Shown here in pieces: positions 60,734 to 64,000 of a stretch of 64,000 bases of DNA. The position numbers were made by a program, and so were the translations under genes. The number at the start of each line of letters is the position of its first letter. The stretch's first letter is position 1. Location: assembly GCA_023439305.1 (NCBI GenBank), contig JAEXOO010000015.1, positions 1 to 64,000 of the forward strand. Direction: 5' to 3'. The DNA is from Pseudomonadota bacterium (GTDB lineage Bacteria; Pseudomonadota; Gammaproteobacteria; Burkholderiales; Burkholderiaceae_B). Under the pieces are notes generated by a model that was given only the letters and a program-made list of their open reading frames with translations, searched no databases and was not told where the DNA came from.

Positions 60734-61477
60734 TTACATGTGCATACCACCATTCACATGGATAGTACTGCCCGTAATGTATTGCGCCTGCGGACCAGCC
60801 AGGAAGGCCACCGCATTGGCGATATCCTCGGCCGAACCCAGCCGGCCCAGGGGAATTTGCGACAGGATGGCCGCCGACTGTTCAGGCGTCAGCGAACGGG
60901 TCATGTCGGTATCGATGAAGCCGGGCGCCACGCAATTGACCGTGATGTTGCGGCTGCCCAGCTCGCGGGCCAGGGCACGGCTCATGCCGGCCACGCCCGC
61001 CTTGGCGGCGGCGTAATTGGCCTGTCCGGGGTTGCCGCTTTCGCCGACCACCGACGTGATGCTGATGATGCGGCCCCAGCGCGCCTTCATCATGGGGCGC
61101 ACGACCGCGCGCGCCAGACGAAAAACCGCGCTCAGGTTCGTCTGGATGACCGCATCCCAGTCTTCGTCCTTCATGCGCATGGCCAGATTGTCACGCGTGA
61201 TGCCGGCATTATTCACCAGAATATGTGGTCCGCCGTCGTCCTTGCCCAATTCCTGAATCAGGGCTTCGCAGGCTTGGGCGTCATCCACGTTCAGCATTAC
61301 GCCGCGGCTGCCGTTCTGATCGAGCACAGCGGAAATAGCCTGCGCGCCGGATTCGGACGTGGCGGTTCCGATGACCTTGGCGCCACGCGCCATCAGTTCT
61401 TTGGCAATGGCCTGACCGATGCCGCGCGACGCGCCGGTCACCAGTGCAGTCTTGCCGCTAAGATTGAAATCTTGCAT
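60734..61477 (-). CDS. fabG: 3-oxoacyl-ACP reductase
   Basis: NADPH-dependent reductase of the elongation cycle. The 247-aa SDR has GASRGIGQAIA (15-25), NNAG (about 88), catalytic Ser in ISITSVVGESG and Tyr/Lys in NYAAAKAG (about 154-158), and ends HVNGGMHM. Directly adjacent to fabD. Confidence 0.97.
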   Translation of the reverse strand: MQDFNLSGKTALVTGASRGIGQAIAKELMARGAKVIGTATSESGAQAISAVLDQNGSRGVMLNVDDAQACEALIQELGKDDGGPHILVNNAGITRDNLAMRMKDEDWDAVIQTNLSAVFRLARAVVRPMMKARWGRIISITSVVGESGNPGQANYAAAKAGVAGMSRALARELGSRNITVNCVAPGFIDTDMTRSLTPEQSAAILSQIPLGRLGSAEDIANAVAFLAGPQAQYITGSTIHVNGGMHM

Positions 61478-62413
61478 TTACGCTACCTTCAGGGATTCCA
61501 GAGTCGCCTGCAGCGAGGCGGGATCGGTGATATTAAAGGCGAGCAGGTCGCGATCGATGCGCTTGACCAGGCCGCTGAGCACCTTGCCGGGACCGCACTC
61601 AACGATGTGGGTGACCCCCTGGGCCTTCATGGCCTGGATGGTTTCCACCCAGCGCACCGGGTGCCAGGCCTGACGCACCAGCGCATCCTTGATCTGGGCG
61701 GAGTCGGCAGGCGCCTGCACATCCACGTTATTGATCACAGGCACGTCGGGCGCCTGCAGTTCAATAGTAGCCAAGGCCTGTTGCAGCACCGTGGCAGCCG
61801 GCTCCAGCAGGCTGGAATGGAAAGGAGCGGACACGGGCAGAACCAGCGCGCGCTTGGCGCCCGCTTCCTTGGCCAGCACGCAAGCGCGATCCACGGCATC
61901 CACATGACCCGCGATCACGACTTGAGCCGGCGCATTGTAGTTGACGGCCTCTACCACCTGACCTTGGGCGGCTCGGGCGCAGACATCGCGCACCTGATCA
62001 TCGTCCAGGCCCAGCACAGCGGCCATGGTGCCCAGTCCAACCGGCACGGCGGCCTGCATGGCATCGGCGCGGATGCGCACCAGCGGTACAGCCTGCTCCA
62101 GCGACAAGGCGCCCGCAGCGGTCAGGGCAGAATATTCACCCAGGCTATGGCCGGCCATCAGATCAGGCACGGGACCGCCTGCTTCGATCCAGGCACGATA
62201 CATGGCCACGGCGCTGGCCAGCATGACGGGCTGCGTATTGGTGGTCAGGTTAAGGTCTTCAGCCGGGCCTTGAGCCATCAGGGACGCCAGGTCCTGCCCC
62301 AAGGCGGCACTGGACTGGTCGATCACACGGCGCACAACAGCCGATTCAGCCCAGGCATCCAGCATGCCGACGGACTGCGACCCCTGTCCTGGAAAGACAA
62401 ACGCAATTTTCAT
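61478..62413 (-). CDS. fabD: Malonyl-CoA:ACP transacylase
   Basis: Moves malonyl from CoA to ACP. The 311-aa protein starts FVFPGQGSQSVGM, with nucleophile Ser in GHSLGEYSAL (about 92) and catalytic His in VSAPFHSSLLEP (about 202). Stop and fabG start are adjacent. Ribosome site is weak. Confidence 0.97.
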   Translation of the reverse strand: MKIAFVFPGQGSQSVGMLDAWAESAVVRRVIDQSSAALGQDLASLMAQGPAEDLNLTTNTQPVMLASAVAMYRAWIEAGGPVPDLMAGHSLGEYSALTAAGALSLEQAVPLVRIRADAMQAAVPVGLGTMAAVLGLDDDQVRDVCARAAQGQVVEAVNYNAPAQVVIAGHVDAVDRACVLAKEAGAKRALVLPVSAPFHSSLLEPAATVLQQALATIELQAPDVPVINNVDVQAPADSAQIKDALVRQAWHPVRWVETIQAMKAQGVTHIVECGPGKVLSGLVKRIDRDLLAFNITDPASLQATLESLKVA

Positions 62414-62460
62414 GGTAGAGAGACTCGAAGGAGGTGGACGGACGCCCGGAGCGGATCAGC

Positions 62461-63438
62461 TTAGAAGCGAACCAGCACCGAACCCCAAGTAAAGCCGCCG
62501 CCTACGCCTTGCAGCAACGCCAGCTCGCCGGCGCGGATGCGTCCGTCGCGACGGGCAGCGTCCAGAGCGAGCGGGACACTGGCGGCCGAGGTATTGGCAT
62601 GCTGGTCCACCGTGACGATGACTTTCTCGGACGGGATGCCCAGCTTGCGGCCCAGGAAATTGATAATGCGCAGATTGGCCTGATGCGGGACCAGCCAATC
62701 GATATCAGACAGTTGCACGCCGGCCTGTTCACAGACCTGGTGCGCCGATGCCGCCAGCGAAGTGACGGCCAGCTTGAAGACGGCCTGGCCGTCCATGCGC
62801 AGGAAGGGATCGCCCACAACCTGGCCATGCGAAACATTGCCGGCGGCGCACAGAATGCCCATCTGGCTGCCGTCTGCATTGAGTTGAGCGGCAAGAATGC
62901 CGGGCTCGTCGCTGGCCTGGAGCACGACGGCGCCGGCGCCGTCGCCGAACAGCACGCAGGTACGCCGATCGCTCCAGTCCAGGATGCCGGAGAAGACTTC
63001 GGCGCCTATGACCAGCGCGTGGCGGGCGCGGCCGGCGCGAATCATGGCTTCGGCAGTGGTCAGGGCATAGACGAAGCCGCTGCAGACCGCCTGCACGTCG
63101 TAGGCGGCGGCCCCTTTATTGCCCAGTTCGGCCTGAACCAGGCAGGCGGTGCTGGGAAAAACATAATCGGGCGTGGACGTCGCTACGACGATCAGGTCCA
63201 GATCCTGAGCCTGAATGCCGGCGCTCTCCAGGGCCTGGCGCGCAGCCTGCGTCGCCAGCTGACTGGTGCGCACGCCGGGGTCGGCCAGATGACGCTGCCG
63301 TATGCCGGTGCGCTCGACAATCCACTCGTCGGAGGTCTCGATGCCCTTCTGCGCCAGCTCGGCCGCCAGATCATCGTTGGACACGACCCGAGGTGGCAGG
63401 TAGCCGCCCGTACCGATAATTTTGGCAAATATCGTCAT
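62461..63438 (-). CDS. fabH: 3-oxoacyl-ACP synthase III
   Basis: First condensation of acetyl-CoA with malonyl-ACP. The 325-aa protein has the Cys-His-Asn triad: Cys in QAVCSGFVYAL (about 117), His in WLVPHQANLRI and Asn in HANTSAASVP. Start IFAKIIGTGGYLP is typical. 25 bases after plsX. Confidence 0.97.
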   Translation of the reverse strand: MTIFAKIIGTGGYLPPRVVSNDDLAAELAQKGIETSDEWIVERTGIRQRHLADPGVRTSQLATQAARQALESAGIQAQDLDLIVVATSTPDYVFPSTACLVQAELGNKGAAAYDVQAVCSGFVYALTTAEAMIRAGRARHALVIGAEVFSGILDWSDRRTCVLFGDGAGAVVLQASDEPGILAAQLNADGSQMGILCAAGNVSHGQVVGDPFLRMDGQAVFKLAVTSLAASAHQVCEQAGVQLSDIDWLVPHQANLRIINFLGRKLGIPSEKVIVTVDQHANTSAASVPLALDAARRDGRIRAGELALLQGVGGGFTWGSVLVRF

Positions 63439-63463
63439 AGTTTTCTTCCCAGTCGAGCCCTTA

Positions 63464-64000
63464 TTAGTGGGATGAAGGCTCAGATGTGTGGAGTGGTTCC
63501 GATTCGCCGGGCGGCGTCTCGAGCGAGGTCAGGCTCTGCCTGATGCGCTCTACCGCCTGGCTGGTGCCATCGAGCAAGCCATTGAGCACGGCGCCTCGGG
63601 CACGCTGCAAAGCATACCCGAAAGAATAAGCGTCAGCCGAACCATGGCTCTTGATGACAATGCCGCGCAGCCCCAGGAGGGCCGCGCCATTGTGACGGCG
63701 ATTATCTACCCGATCGCGGAAACGATTCAAGACGGGACGCGCAAACAAAGCGGATATTTTGCTCAAGGGATCGCGCGTGAACTCCTCGCGCAGCATGCCG
63801 CCCACCATCTTGGCCAGGCCCTCAATGGATTTAAGCACGACATTGCCGACGAAACCGTCACAGACCACCACATTGACGGTGCCCTTGCAGATGTCGTCGC
63901 CTTCCACGTTGCCGTAGAAATTCAGGCCGCTGGAGCGAAGCAGCTCGGCCGCCTGCTTGACGACCTCGTTGCCCTTGATCACTTCCTCGCCAATATTGAG
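63464..64000 (-). CDS. plsX: Phosphate acyltransferase PlsX (partial, C-terminal part)
   Basis: The C-terminal 178 codons of PlsX, which makes acyl-phosphate from acyl-ACP for phospholipid synthesis. The start lies outside the right edge: the frame is open to base 64000 and begins LNIGEEVIKGNEVVKQA. GNVEGDDICKGTVNVVVCDGFVGNVVLKS and GLRGIVIKSHGSADAYSF are family hallmarks. Normal length is about 340-350 aa. First gene of the plsX-fab cluster. Confidence 0.96.
   Translation of the reverse strand, partial: LNIGEEVIKGNEVVKQAAELLRSSGLNFYGNVEGDDICKGTVNVVVCDGFVGNVVLKSIEGLAKMVGGMLREEFTRDPLSKISALFARPVLNRFRDRVDNRRHNGAALLGLRGIVIKSHGSADAYSFGYALQRARGAVLNGLLDGTSQAVERIRQSLTSLETPPGESEPLHTSEPSSH

Noticed and set aside
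62424..63543. Perfect AAGGAGG on the plus strand followed by a 369-codon frame
   Set aside because: The frame lies opposite fabH, the spacing to its GTG is too short, and the protein has no family features. It is a shadow of fabH.

Overview
This window looks like a chromosomal segment of a betaproteobacterium of the family Alcaligenaceae (Alcaligenes/Bordetella type). The evidence is GC-rich coding sequence, betaproteobacterial gene orders such as plsX-fabH-fabD-fabG-acpP-fabF-rpoE-rseA-rseB-mucD-lepA-lepB-rnc-era-recO, leuS-lptE-holA and divergent lptF/pepA-holC, and proteins that read as typical betaproteobacterial homologues. The assignment rests on reading alone; no database search was run. 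No rRNA, tRNA, CRISPR array, transposase or prophage gene was seen.

Layout. 1-4 kb: a structured inverted repeat, then the glycine betaine/proline ABC transporter proX-proW-proV (minus strand) with a long hairpin-rich leader. 4-7 kb: cyclopropane fatty acid synthase and a Bcr/CflA efflux pump. 7-16.5 kb (plus strand): rpmB-rpmG, leuS-lptE-holA, and proA-hemJ-like-rlmL-like. The last gene carries an N-terminal tract of fourteen 26-residue repeats. 16.5-19.3 kb: a 50-aa ORF behind a promoter framed by twin palindromes, an RDD membrane protein, hslO and a TadE-like protein. 19.3-27.4 kb (mostly minus): ftsB, eno, an emrB-type pump with marR, a short-chain dehydrogenase, DUF1330, kdsA and pyrG. 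27.5-36 kb: aminopeptidase P, scoAB CoA-transferase, a thioesterase, ETF-ubiquinone oxidoreductase, an EamA exporter and acs. 36-43 kb: a UMF1-type MFS protein, an NlpC/P60 lipoprotein, a DUF2325 gene under a Fur-box promoter, a CysB-like regulator, mmsA and a divergent LysR regulator. 43-49 kb: lptF, pepA-holC, a Bax-inhibitor-1 family protein, cysE and rarD-like. 49-64 kb (minus): one long housekeeping array from plsX down to recO, with a PIN-domain gene and a RarD-type permease coupled to its 3' end.

How the genes work together. The right third combines fatty acid synthesis (plsX/fab/acpP), the sigma-E envelope stress circuit (rpoE, rseA, rseB, mucD), secretion (lepB) and ribosome/RNA maturation (lepA, rnc, era). 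The middle carries carbon and CoA metabolism (acs, scoAB, mmsA, ETF-QO) and transporters with local regulators. The left part covers osmoprotection and translation.

The most interesting non-routine signals are regulatory or structural: the rod-like inverted repeat at 14-247, the paired GGGTTAACCC operators at 16.5 kb, the repeat-expanded RNA methyltransferase, the Fur-controlled DUF2325 promoter, the recO-PIN-rarD coupling with an unusually short RecO, and several palindromic or hairpin leaders (proX, pyrG, EamA gene, CysB-like gene). I do not see a clear multi-gene defence or other wholly new system.
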